A DNA stretch of 51,275 bases from positions 1 through 51,275 of the forward strand of contig CACZWD010000002.1 of the NCBI GenBank assembly GCA_902784805.1. The letters run 5' to 3'. How positions within the stretch are numbered: the stretch's first letter is position 1; every line of letters starts with the position of its first letter. A program made the translations under genes and the position numbers. The stretch comes from an uncultured Ruminococcus sp. GTDB taxonomy: Bacteria; Bacillota; Clostridia; RUG12999. The notes beneath the pieces are model-generated. The model was not told the DNA's origin, ran no database searches, and saw nothing but the letters and a program-made list of their open reading frames with translations. Shown here in pieces: positions 44,367 through 51,275 of this stretch.

Positions 44367-45793
44367 AAATTCTTTTTGCGGCAAGCGAAGCCGCGCCGTT
44401 TATAAAAACGGGCGGTCTCGGAGATGTAGCGCAGGCACTGCCGCAGGAGCTTGCAAAAAATAAGGACGTTAACGTAGCGGTTTTTCTTCCTTATTATAAA
44501 CGGATTAAAAATAATCCCGAAATTGAAGTCGAATTTATAAAATGCTTTTCAACAAAGCTTGCATGGAGGCAGGAATATGTCGGCGTGTTTAAGCTTAAGT
44601 CGGCAAGCAAAAAGCTCAGTATTTATTTTATCGACAATGAGTATTATTTTTATAGGGATTCCGTTTACGGCGACTATGATGACGGCGAGAGATACACTTA
44701 TTTCAGTATGGCTGTACTTGAGAGTATCCATGAAATAGGCTTTTATCCCGATATTATTCATTGTAACGACTGGCAAACTGCACTTATTCCGACACTTAAG
44801 AAGCTTAAATTCGGCGGATGGAGTGAGTACGACAGGATAAAAACCGTATTTACAATTCATAATATTGAATATCAGGGTAAAATGCCGCCGGAATTTATGA
44901 CAAATGTTATAGGTCTGGGTGAGGAGCACAGAGGACTTATGACATATGACGGCTGCGTAAACTTTATGAAAAGCGCGATTGTTTCGGCGGATAAAATCAC
45001 AACCGTTTCCGAAACCTATGCTCACGAAATAAGATATTCGTATTTCGCAAAAGGGCTTGAAAGCATAATAGGCGAAAACGCTTACAAGCTTGAAGGAATA
45101 GTAAACGGTATAAACACAAAATTATATGACCCCAAAACAGATGCTTCAATTGCGGCAAATTTTTCCGCAGCCGATATATCGGGCAAAGCTGAAGATAAGG
45201 CGGATTTACAAAGAACGCTCGGGCTTCCCGTAAGGCCGGATGTACCTGTAATTGCCATGATATCAAGGCTTGTCGCTCATAAAGGGCTTGACCTTGTTGA
45301 ATATGTTATGGGTGAAATAATGAACCGTGATCTGCAGTTTGTCGTAATAGGTACGGGTGATTATAAATATGAGGATATGTTCAGGTTTAACGCGTATTTG
45401 CACAGCGATAAAATGTCTGCAAATATAATTTTTGACCCGTTGCTTGCGAATAAGCTTTATGCGGGCGCGGATATTTTTCTTATGCCGTCAAAAAGTGAGC
45501 CGTGCGGGCTTTCACAGCTTATCGCCATGCGTTACGGTACTGTGCCGATTGTGCGTGAAACAGGCGGTCTTTGGGACACAGTGCCTCCGCTTAACATTGA
45601 GACACTTGAAGGGAGAGGTTTTACATTTAAAGGCTATAACGCTCATGATATGCTTGGCGCGATTGACAGGTGTACAGAGTTTTACGGCAATAAGGAAAAA
45701 TGGAATAAACATATTAAAAATCTTATAAAATACAACAGCAGCTGGAAAGAGTCAGCTAAAAAATATATCAGAATATACAGCGAGCTTATTTAA
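44363..45793 (+). CDS. glgA: Glycogen synthase (ADP-glucose type)
   Basis: 476 residues, GT5. It extends alpha-1,4-glucan chains with ADP-glucose. The N-terminal signature FIKTGGLGDVAQALP contains K15 of the ADP-glucose site. IIHCNDWQTALIP, TVFTIHNIEYQGKMP and VNGINTKLYDP follow, and in the C-terminal domain MISRLVAHKGLDL and the catalytic PSKSEPCGLSQLIAMRYGT. Length is normal for the family. The start overlaps glgD, so translation is coupled. Gap to glgP is 16 bases. Confidence 0.97.
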   Translation: MKILFAASEAAPFIKTGGLGDVAQALPQELAKNKDVNVAVFLPYYKRIKNNPEIEVEFIKCFSTKLAWRQEYVGVFKLKSASKKLSIYFIDNEYYFYRDSVYGDYDDGERYTYFSMAVLESIHEIGFYPDIIHCNDWQTALIPTLKKLKFGGWSEYDRIKTVFTIHNIEYQGKMPPEFMTNVIGLGEEHRGLMTYDGCVNFMKSAIVSADKITTVSETYAHEIRYSYFAKGLESIIGENAYKLEGIVNGINTKLYDPKTDASIAANFSAADISGKAEDKADLQRTLGLPVRPDVPVIAMISRLVAHKGLDLVEYVMGEIMNRDLQFVVIGTGDYKYEDMFRFNAYLHSDKMSANIIFDPLLANKLYAGADIFLMPSKSEPCGLSQLIAMRYGTVPIVRETGGLWDTVPPLNIETLEGRGFTFKGYNAHDMLGAIDRCTEFYGNKEKWNKHIKNLIKYNSSWKESAKKYIRIYSELI

Positions 45794-45809
45794 GGAATGG
45801 AGAAAAAAC

Positions 45810-48272
45810 GTGAACGAAAAAATCAAACTCAATAAAAAAAATATAAAAAAACCAACAATAAAATCAAACAAAAAATCAGATGCCGTAAAGCTTCTTGAGG
45901 AAGCTTCGGTAAGGCTTTTCGGATGCGGAACAAATGAGCTGACAAAGCAGCAGATGTTTAAAGTTTTGTGCAGCGTTGTGCGTGACCTTATGGTTGCGAA
46001 ACGAAAAGATTTTCACGACGAATACCGCAAAAATAATTCAAAGCAGGTATATTATATGTCTATGGAGTTTTTGGTAGGAACCTCGCTCCATAATAATCTT
46101 TTTAATTTGGGCATAGAAGATGAATATGAAAAAGCAGTAAAAAAATGTGGTTTTAATCTTAAAGAACTGTACGATATGGAGCCTGACGCGGGTCTCGGTA
46201 ACGGAGGTCTCGGAAGGCTTGCATCGTGCTATCTTGATTCTATGACGAGCCTTGAGATTCCGGGTACGGGCTTTTCAATACGCTATGAATTTGGTATTTT
46301 CAAACAAAAAATTGTTGACGGCTGGCAAATGGAGTTTCCCGATGACTGGCTTGACCTCGGAGATGTATGGCTTCAGGCAAGAGAGGACGAAGCTTACGAA
46401 GTAAAATTCGGAGGTGAGGTTTCCGGCTGGGACGATAACGGAAAGTACAGAATTTCCCATACAAATTATAACTCGGTTATGGCAGTTCCGTATGATATGT
46501 ATATATCGGGTTATGATACAAAGGCTGTAAATAAGCTTGTGCTTTGGAGCGCGAAATCCGCGAACAGCTTTGATATGGCGGCTTTTTCAAGGGGCGAATA
46601 CGCAAAATCGCTTGAACAAAATACAATGGCGGAGGTTATTTCAAAGGTGCTTTACCCTGCCGATGACCATATTGCGGGTAAAATTCTTCGTCTTAAACAG
46701 CAGTATCTTCTTGTATCCGCTTCACTTCAAAGTATAATAAGCCATCATATGAAGCGCTTTAAAAGGCTTGATAATTTAGGCGAGCAGGTAGCTATTCATA
46801 TAAATGACACACATCCGGCTCTTTGTGTGCCCGAGCTTATGAGGATTCTTGTTGATGATTACGATTTCGGCTGGGACGAAGCATGGAAAATCACAAATGA
46901 AACTCTTACTTATACAAATCATACAGTTATGAGCGAAGCTCTTGAACGCTGGAACGAACAGCTTTTCAAAGAGCAGCTTCCGAGAATATATCAGATTGTG
47001 TGCGAAATAAACCGCAGGCTTGTAGGTCAGCTTAATATTATATACCCCGGTGACATCGCGAAAATAGATTATATGGCGGTTATTGCTCACGGTGAAGTGC
47101 GCATGGCAAATCTTTGCCTTGCGGCATGCCACACGGTAAACGGTGTTTCAAAGCTTCACAGCGACATATTAAAAACAGGCATTTTTAAGGATTATTATAA
47201 CATAAACCATGAAAAATTTACAAATGTCACAAACGGTATAGCATACCGCAGATGGCTTTGTCAGGCAAATCCGGAGCTTACGGAGCTTCTTTCGGAGCTT
47301 ATAGGTGACGGCTTTAAAAAGGATAGCCGTGAGCTTGAAAAGCTTTTGAAATATTATGATGATAAATCGGTGCTTGAACGCCTTGAAAACATAAAAAAGG
47401 ATAATAAAATCCGTCTTGCCGATTATATAGCGAAAGCCAACGGCATAAATGTTGACCCGAATTCTCTTTTTGATGTTCAGGTTAAAAGGCTTCACGAATA
47501 CAAAAGACAGCTTTTAAACGTGCTTCAGATCTTGTATATGTACAACCGCATAAAGGAAAACCCAAACATGGACTTTGTTCCGAGGACCTTTGTTTTCGCG
47601 GCTAAAGCCTCGGCCGGTTATGTAATGGCAAAGCAAATTATAAGGCTTATTGTTGCCGTTTCGGATATGATAAATTCAGACCCGCAGGTAAGAGATAAAA
47701 TAAAAGTTGTTTTTGTTGAGGACTATAAGGTTTCACTTGCCGAAATAATTATTCCGGCAGCGGAAATTTCGGAGCAGATTTCAATTGCGGGAAAAGAAGC
47801 GTCGGGAACGGGTAATATGAAACTTATGATAAACGGCGCGGTAACTCTCGGAACACTTGACGGAGCAAACGTTGAAATACATGAGCAAGTCGGCGATGAA
47901 AATATGTTTCTGTTCGGTCTCCATGCCGATGAGGTTGAGGATTTATGGCGCAGAGGTTATAACCCTATGGACTACTTGGGTAATAATCCGCAGCTTAAAG
48001 AAGTGCTTGAAATGCTGACTTCTGGCGTTCTCGGCGTGAGGTTTGATGATATTGTCCGTTCACTTCTCACAAATAATTACGGAGTTGCCGACGCGTATAT
48101 GATAATGGCGGATTTTGCCGATTATAAACGTGCGCAGGAGGACGTATCAAAAGCGTATGCCGATAAAGAAAGGTTTAATAAGATGTCGCTTGTAAATATC
48201 GCAAAAGCGGGCATTTTCTCATCGGACAGAGCCGTAAAGGAATATGCCGATAATATCTGGCATATGAAATAA
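45810..48272 (+). CDS. glgP: Glycogen/starch phosphorylase
   Basis: 820 residues, GT35. It releases glucose 1-phosphate from non-reducing ends of glycogen. The pyridoxal-phosphate lysine is K671 in EASGTGNMKLMINGA. Other family blocks: YYMSMEFLVGTSLHNNL, DAGLGNGGLGRLASCYLDS, IHINDTHPALCVPEL, RWLCQANPEL and VKRLHEYKRQLLN. Start is GTG at 45810 with GGAG seven bases upstream; the N-terminus is lysine- and asparagine-rich. Breakdown and synthesis enzymes share one operon here, so control is likely at the enzyme level. Confidence 0.97.
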   Translation: MNEKIKLNKKNIKKPTIKSNKKSDAVKLLEEASVRLFGCGTNELTKQQMFKVLCSVVRDLMVAKRKDFHDEYRKNNSKQVYYMSMEFLVGTSLHNNLFNLGIEDEYEKAVKKCGFNLKELYDMEPDAGLGNGGLGRLASCYLDSMTSLEIPGTGFSIRYEFGIFKQKIVDGWQMEFPDDWLDLGDVWLQAREDEAYEVKFGGEVSGWDDNGKYRISHTNYNSVMAVPYDMYISGYDTKAVNKLVLWSAKSANSFDMAAFSRGEYAKSLEQNTMAEVISKVLYPADDHIAGKILRLKQQYLLVSASLQSIISHHMKRFKRLDNLGEQVAIHINDTHPALCVPELMRILVDDYDFGWDEAWKITNETLTYTNHTVMSEALERWNEQLFKEQLPRIYQIVCEINRRLVGQLNIIYPGDIAKIDYMAVIAHGEVRMANLCLAACHTVNGVSKLHSDILKTGIFKDYYNINHEKFTNVTNGIAYRRWLCQANPELTELLSELIGDGFKKDSRELEKLLKYYDDKSVLERLENIKKDNKIRLADYIAKANGINVDPNSLFDVQVKRLHEYKRQLLNVLQILYMYNRIKENPNMDFVPRTFVFAAKASAGYVMAKQIIRLIVAVSDMINSDPQVRDKIKVVFVEDYKVSLAEIIIPAAEISEQISIAGKEASGTGNMKLMINGAVTLGTLDGANVEIHEQVGDENMFLFGLHADEVEDLWRRGYNPMDYLGNNPQLKEVLEMLTSGVLGVRFDDIVRSLLTNNYGVADAYMIMADFADYKRAQEDVSKAYADKERFNKMSLVNIAKAGIFSSDRAVKEYADNIWHMK

Positions 48273-48292
48273 ATTACCGAAAAGGAACAATA

Positions 48293-50098
48293 ATGAGGAT
48301 TTTATTTAACAGCAGAGATATTAAATATAAAAAACCGTTTGGGTGCATTAAAAGCGAAGAAAAATGCACCCTTCGCGTTGATATACCCAAATATTGCGGA
48401 ACGATAAGTATAAGGCTTTGTATTTTTGACGAAAACGGTTTTGAAATGCTTGTCCCTTTTGATAAAATAAGCGAAGAAGGCGACTATGAAATTTATGTTA
48501 CGGATTTTTCGCTCTATAAAGCGGGGCTGTATTTTTATTATTTTCGTGTAGAAACGCAGGAAAGTAATTTTTCGCTTTACAGGCAGGGGGAGAACACCAA
48601 TATCGAAGAAGGCGAGCTCTGGCAGCTTACCTGCTATGACGCGTCATATGAAGGAAAAAATGATTTTGCCGGAAAAGTAATGTATCAGATTTTTCCGGAC
48701 AGATTTGCGGTTTTGGGAAAATGCAATTCAGATGAAAAATTACAGCCGTTTTGGGTTCATAACAGTTTATCGGATACGCCTGTTTTTTTGCCCGATGAAA
48801 ACGGCAAAATATTAAATAATGATTTTTTTGGCGGAAATTTAAACGGCATAACCGAAAAACTGCCGTACATAAAAAAACTCGGCGCCGGAGTTATATATTT
48901 AAACCCGATTTTTATGGCGTATTCAAACCATAGGTACGATACGGCGGATTATAAAAAAATTGACCCGATGCTCGGTACGGAGGAAGATTTTAAAAATCTT
49001 TGCGAAAAGGCGCATGAGCTTGATATAAAAATAATCCTTGACGGCGTTTTTTCTCATACGGGGAGCAACAGCCGATATTTTGACAAAGACGGTGTTTTCG
49101 GCGGCGGAGCCGTGAGTGATGAAAATTCGCCTTACCGTGATTGGTATATGTTTGAAAGCTATCCCGATAAATATACTTCATGGTGGGGTATAGATACGCT
49201 TCCCTGTGTAAATGAGCTTTGCCCGTCATATATGGATTATATAATAAAAGATGATGACAGCGTTATCGCGCACTGGCTGCGTGCCGGCGCGGACGGCTTC
49301 CGGCTTGACGTTGTTGATGAAATCCCCGATGAATTTGTTGCCGAAGTAAAAAAGAAAATGAACGAAGTTAAACCGGAGGCTATCCTTATAGGCGAGGTCT
49401 GGGAGGACGCTTCAAATAAAATAAGTTACAGCGTCAGACGTAAATATCTTTTGGGAAACGAGCTTGATTCCGTTATGAATTACCCGTTCAGAAACGCGAT
49501 TATAGGCTTTGTGCTCGGAAATATAAGCGGATGTGATTTTAAAGACCGGGTTATGACAATTGCCGAGAATTACCCGAAACCTGTGCTTAACTGTCTTATG
49601 AATATGCTTTCAACGCACGATACGGTAAGGATATTAACTCTTTTGGGTGATGATGGAAGTCTTACGGAAAAAGCACAAAAAGCGGAATTTCATCTTCAAG
49701 GTGAAAGGCTTAAAAGAGCGATTGAGCTTGAAAAGCTTGCTGCTTTTTTGCAGTTTACACTTCCGGGAATGCCGTGCGTGTATTACGGCGACGAAATCGG
49801 CATGGAGGGCTATGAGGACCCGCTTAACCGCAGATTTTTTGAATGGGATAAAGAAGATGCCGGGCTTAAAGAGTTTTATGGGAAGCTTGCCGGAATAAAA
49901 AACAGTACCCCTGCGCTTAAAACAGGAGATATTTCTTTTGTACAAGCAGATGATGACAGCATAGTTTTTGAAAGAAGCTGCGAGGAAGAAACGGTTTATG
50001 TAAGGCTTTGCCTGAACGATAAAGATTTGACAGAAAAAAATTGTATTTTCAGTTTTGAATCAAAGTACGGTTCCGGGAAAATATTTAAGAAAACGTAA
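48293..50098 (+). CDS. GH13 alpha-amylase family glycoside hydrolase (neopullulanase-like)
   Basis: 601 residues. An N-terminal beta-domain (about 1-115) like those of pullulanase/neopullulanase/cyclomaltodextrinase precedes the barrel. Barrel motifs: GVIYLNPIF, ILDGVFSHTG, GFRLDVVDE with nucleophile D339, IGEVWED with acid/base E368, and LSTHDT with D443; MPCVYYGDEIGMEG follows. No signal peptide, so it acts inside the cell, probably on short malto- or branched oligosaccharides left by GlgP. Last gene of the operon, 20 bases after glgP. The exact bond specificity cannot be stated. Confidence 0.93.
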   Translation: MRILFNSRDIKYKKPFGCIKSEEKCTLRVDIPKYCGTISIRLCIFDENGFEMLVPFDKISEEGDYEIYVTDFSLYKAGLYFYYFRVETQESNFSLYRQGENTNIEEGELWQLTCYDASYEGKNDFAGKVMYQIFPDRFAVLGKCNSDEKLQPFWVHNSLSDTPVFLPDENGKILNNDFFGGNLNGITEKLPYIKKLGAGVIYLNPIFMAYSNHRYDTADYKKIDPMLGTEEDFKNLCEKAHELDIKIILDGVFSHTGSNSRYFDKDGVFGGGAVSDENSPYRDWYMFESYPDKYTSWWGIDTLPCVNELCPSYMDYIIKDDDSVIAHWLRAGADGFRLDVVDEIPDEFVAEVKKKMNEVKPEAILIGEVWEDASNKISYSVRRKYLLGNELDSVMNYPFRNAIIGFVLGNISGCDFKDRVMTIAENYPKPVLNCLMNMLSTHDTVRILTLLGDDGSLTEKAQKAEFHLQGERLKRAIELEKLAAFLQFTLPGMPCVYYGDEIGMEGYEDPLNRRFFEWDKEDAGLKEFYGKLAGIKNSTPALKTGDISFVQADDDSIVFERSCEEETVYVRLCLNDKDLTEKNCIFSFESKYGSGKIFKKT

Positions 50099-50238
50099 CA
50101 GCAAAAATTAAACGTTTTTGTTTGTGGTCGGGTCCGGTTGTATCGGCTGATATTTACCGCAAAAAAGCAGCAATAATATCAAGGGAAAAATTACTAAAAA
50201 AAATGAAAATAAAAGGTATTTTTTTGTCGTTTTTTTTA

Positions 50239-50267
50239 TTGCATTTTTAGCATATATCTGATAAAAT
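50239..50267 (+). promoter_or_regulatory. Candidate promoter of the BMP lipoprotein gene
   Basis: TTGCAT (50239-50244), a 17-bp spacer and TAAAAT (50262-50267), giving a leader of about 75 bases. The surrounding DNA is very AT-rich, so other positions are possible. Confidence 0.45.
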
Positions 50268-50287
50268 AATATTGTTATATAAATATT

Positions 50288-50318
50288 CACATAAAAAATG
50301 TCAAAAATTTTTTACGTG
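50288..50318. promoter_or_regulatory. Inverted repeat in the BMP gene leader
   Basis: 12-base arms at 50288-50299 (CACATAAAAAAT) and 50307-50318 (ATTTTTTACGTG) pair with a single mismatch around a 7-base loop. It lies after the candidate promoter and before the ribosome site, so it could be an operator or a leader hairpin. Confidence 0.4.
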
Positions 50319-50348
50319 AAAAATATTAAATTTTAGGAGGAAGAACGA

Positions 50349-51275
50349 ATGAAAAAATTACTTACACTTCTTCTTGCTGTTGCAATGGTATTAAGCTTTG
50401 CAGCATGCGGACAGAAAGATGCCGGAACAAATGACGCAGGTGACGCAACAGAGGAAAAAACAGTTAAGCTTGGTTTTATTTTCCTTCATGATGAAAACTC
50501 TACTTACGACAAAAACTTTATGGACTCTGCAAGAGCAGCTCAGGAAAAACTCGGTCTTTCAAACGATCAGGTTATCTTTAAAACAAATATTCCCGAAGGT
50601 AATGAATGTTATGAGGCTGCCGCAGACCTTGCGGACCAGGGTTGTAACATTATTTTTGCCGACAGCTTCGGACATGAGCCTTATATATTAAAGGCTGCAA
50701 AGGAATTCCCCGATGTTCAGTTCTGCCATGCGACAGGAACAACCGCACATACAGAAAAGCTTTCAAACTTCCATAACGCTTTCGCTTCAATTTATGAAGG
50801 CAGATATCTTGCGGGTATTGCTGCAGGTATGAAGCTTAATGAAATGATAGCAAACGGCGATTTCGCAGCAGAAGAAGCTAAAATCGGTTATGTGGGCGCT
50901 TACACATATGCTGAGGTTATTTCCGGTTACACATCATTCTTCCTTGGCGCGCGTTCTGTTTGCCCGACGGCTACAATGGAAGTACAGTTTACAGGAAGCT
51001 GGTACGATGAAGCTCTTGAAAAAGAAGCTGCTACAAAGCTTATCAGTAACGGCTGCAAGCTTATCAGCCAGCACGCTGACTCAATGGGTGCTCCCACAGC
51101 TTGCGAAAACGCGGGTATTCCGAATGTATCGTATAACGGAAGCACAGTTTCGGCTTGCCCGAACACCTTTATTGTTTCTTCAAGAATTGACTGGACACCT
51201 TACTATGAATTTGTTGTAAATTCATACCTTGACGGTAAAGAAATTCCGTTTGATTGGTGCGAAGGTATCGAAGCA
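50349..51275 (+). CDS. BMP family ABC transporter substrate-binding lipoprotein (3' end outside window)
   Basis: 309 residues are visible and the frame is open at the right edge. A lipoprotein signal peptide runs MKKLLTLLLAVAMVLSFAAC, with the lipid-bearing C20. The mature part starts acidic and Thr-rich, then VKLGFIFLHDENSTYDKNF, DQGCNIIFADSFGH, EGRYLAGIAAGMK, KIGYVGAYTYAEVISGYTSF and SRIDWTPYYEFVV, as in BmpA/Med-type proteins that bind nucleosides or related ligands for an ABC importer. AGGAGG lies eight bases before the ATG. The permease and ATPase genes would be expected just outside the window. The ligand is not known. Confidence 0.92.
   Translation, partial: MKKLLTLLLAVAMVLSFAACGQKDAGTNDAGDATEEKTVKLGFIFLHDENSTYDKNFMDSARAAQEKLGLSNDQVIFKTNIPEGNECYEAAADLADQGCNIIFADSFGHEPYILKAAKEFPDVQFCHATGTTAHTEKLSNFHNAFASIYEGRYLAGIAAGMKLNEMIANGDFAAEEAKIGYVGAYTYAEVISGYTSFFLGARSVCPTATMEVQFTGSWYDEALEKEAATKLISNGCKLISQHADSMGAPTACENAGIPNVSYNGSTVSACPNTFIVSSRIDWTPYYEFVVNSYLDGKEIPFDWCEGIEA

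Larger units (their letters stand above)
50099..50348. other. Intergenic region between GH13 and BMP lipoprotein genes
   Basis: 250 bp. No clear terminator follows GH13. A minus-strand frame (50108-50290, 60 codons from GTG) would give a hydrophobic peptide with one membrane-like segment, but it has no ribosome site and is not supported. The region holds a candidate promoter at 50239-50267 and an inverted repeat at 50288-50318. Confidence 0.5.

Noticed and set aside
50108..50290. 60-codon hydrophobic frame on the minus strand
   Set aside because: GTG start with no ribosome site, AT-rich DNA, and overlap with the candidate promoter of the BMP gene.

Overview
This window looks like a chromosomal segment of a low-GC member of the Clostridia (Firmicutes), probably an uncultured anaerobe of the Oscillospirales/Christensenellales type. 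The pointers are the dprA-topA-trmFO gene order, purine-rich Shine-Dalgarno sites, TTG/GTG starts, near-consensus sigma-A promoters with 17-bp spacers, a glgC/glgD pair, a membrane pyrophosphatase with the potassium-dependent signature, and AsnA. No species can be named. I see no phage, transposase, integrase or CRISPR array. The ordinary genes are chromosomal housekeeping and carbohydrate genes.

Layout. 1-1053: the 3' end of an unknown gene, a 475-bp non-coding stretch of hairpin-tail repeats, and tRNA-Leu(CAA). 1123-7709: one minus-strand operon (SpoU rRNA methyltransferase, dprA, topA, trmFO, a thioredoxin-like protein lacking CxxC, tatD). 7737-11300: asnA, an AraC regulator and aspartokinase. 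11316-14471: a decaying minus-strand operon in which a polysaccharide deacetylase and an SGNH hydrolase are intact, while a KduI-type isomerase and a KduD/gluconate-5-dehydrogenase-type reductase are pseudogenes. 14519-24462: penicillin-binding protein 1A, membrane pyrophosphatase, AraC regulator plus thioredoxin, a DUF421/DUF4363 pair, a stand-alone E2-like acyltransferase and htpG. 24434-31132: cardiolipin synthase, then a minus-strand cell-surface acylation operon (DHHW protein with two copper-amine-oxidase-N-like repeats, MBOAT, second DHHW protein, MntP). 31177-34714: tRNA-Thr(GGT), a truncated YitT gene, and the metG / DNA-alkylation-repair / acyl carrier protein operon. 34798-38453: AraC regulator with two Gfo/Idh/MocA oxidoreductases, and a small zinc-ribbon membrane protein. 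38541-50098: malQ, divergent from a complete glycogen operon glgB-glgC-glgD-glgA-glgP-GH13. 50349-end: a BMP-family substrate-binding lipoprotein cut by the window edge.

How it works together. The glycogen block can make ADP-glucose (GlgC/GlgD), polymerise it (GlgA), branch it (GlgB), and mobilise it by phosphorolysis (GlgP), disproportionation (MalQ) and hydrolysis (GH13). The DHHW-MBOAT operon has the parts expected of an AlgI/AlgJ-like or PatA/PatB-like exopolysaccharide or wall O-acylation machine, with an unusual ligand-binding-like extension on one DHHW protein. The pectin/uronate remnant suggests a lost ability to process unsaturated uronates.

Most unusual points: the hairpin-tail element shared by the 3' flanks of both tRNA genes; the YitT fragment beside one of them; the duplicated DHHW proteins around one MBOAT; and the half-dead uronate operon. 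All functional assignments come from reading the translated sequence and recognising families; no database search was run.
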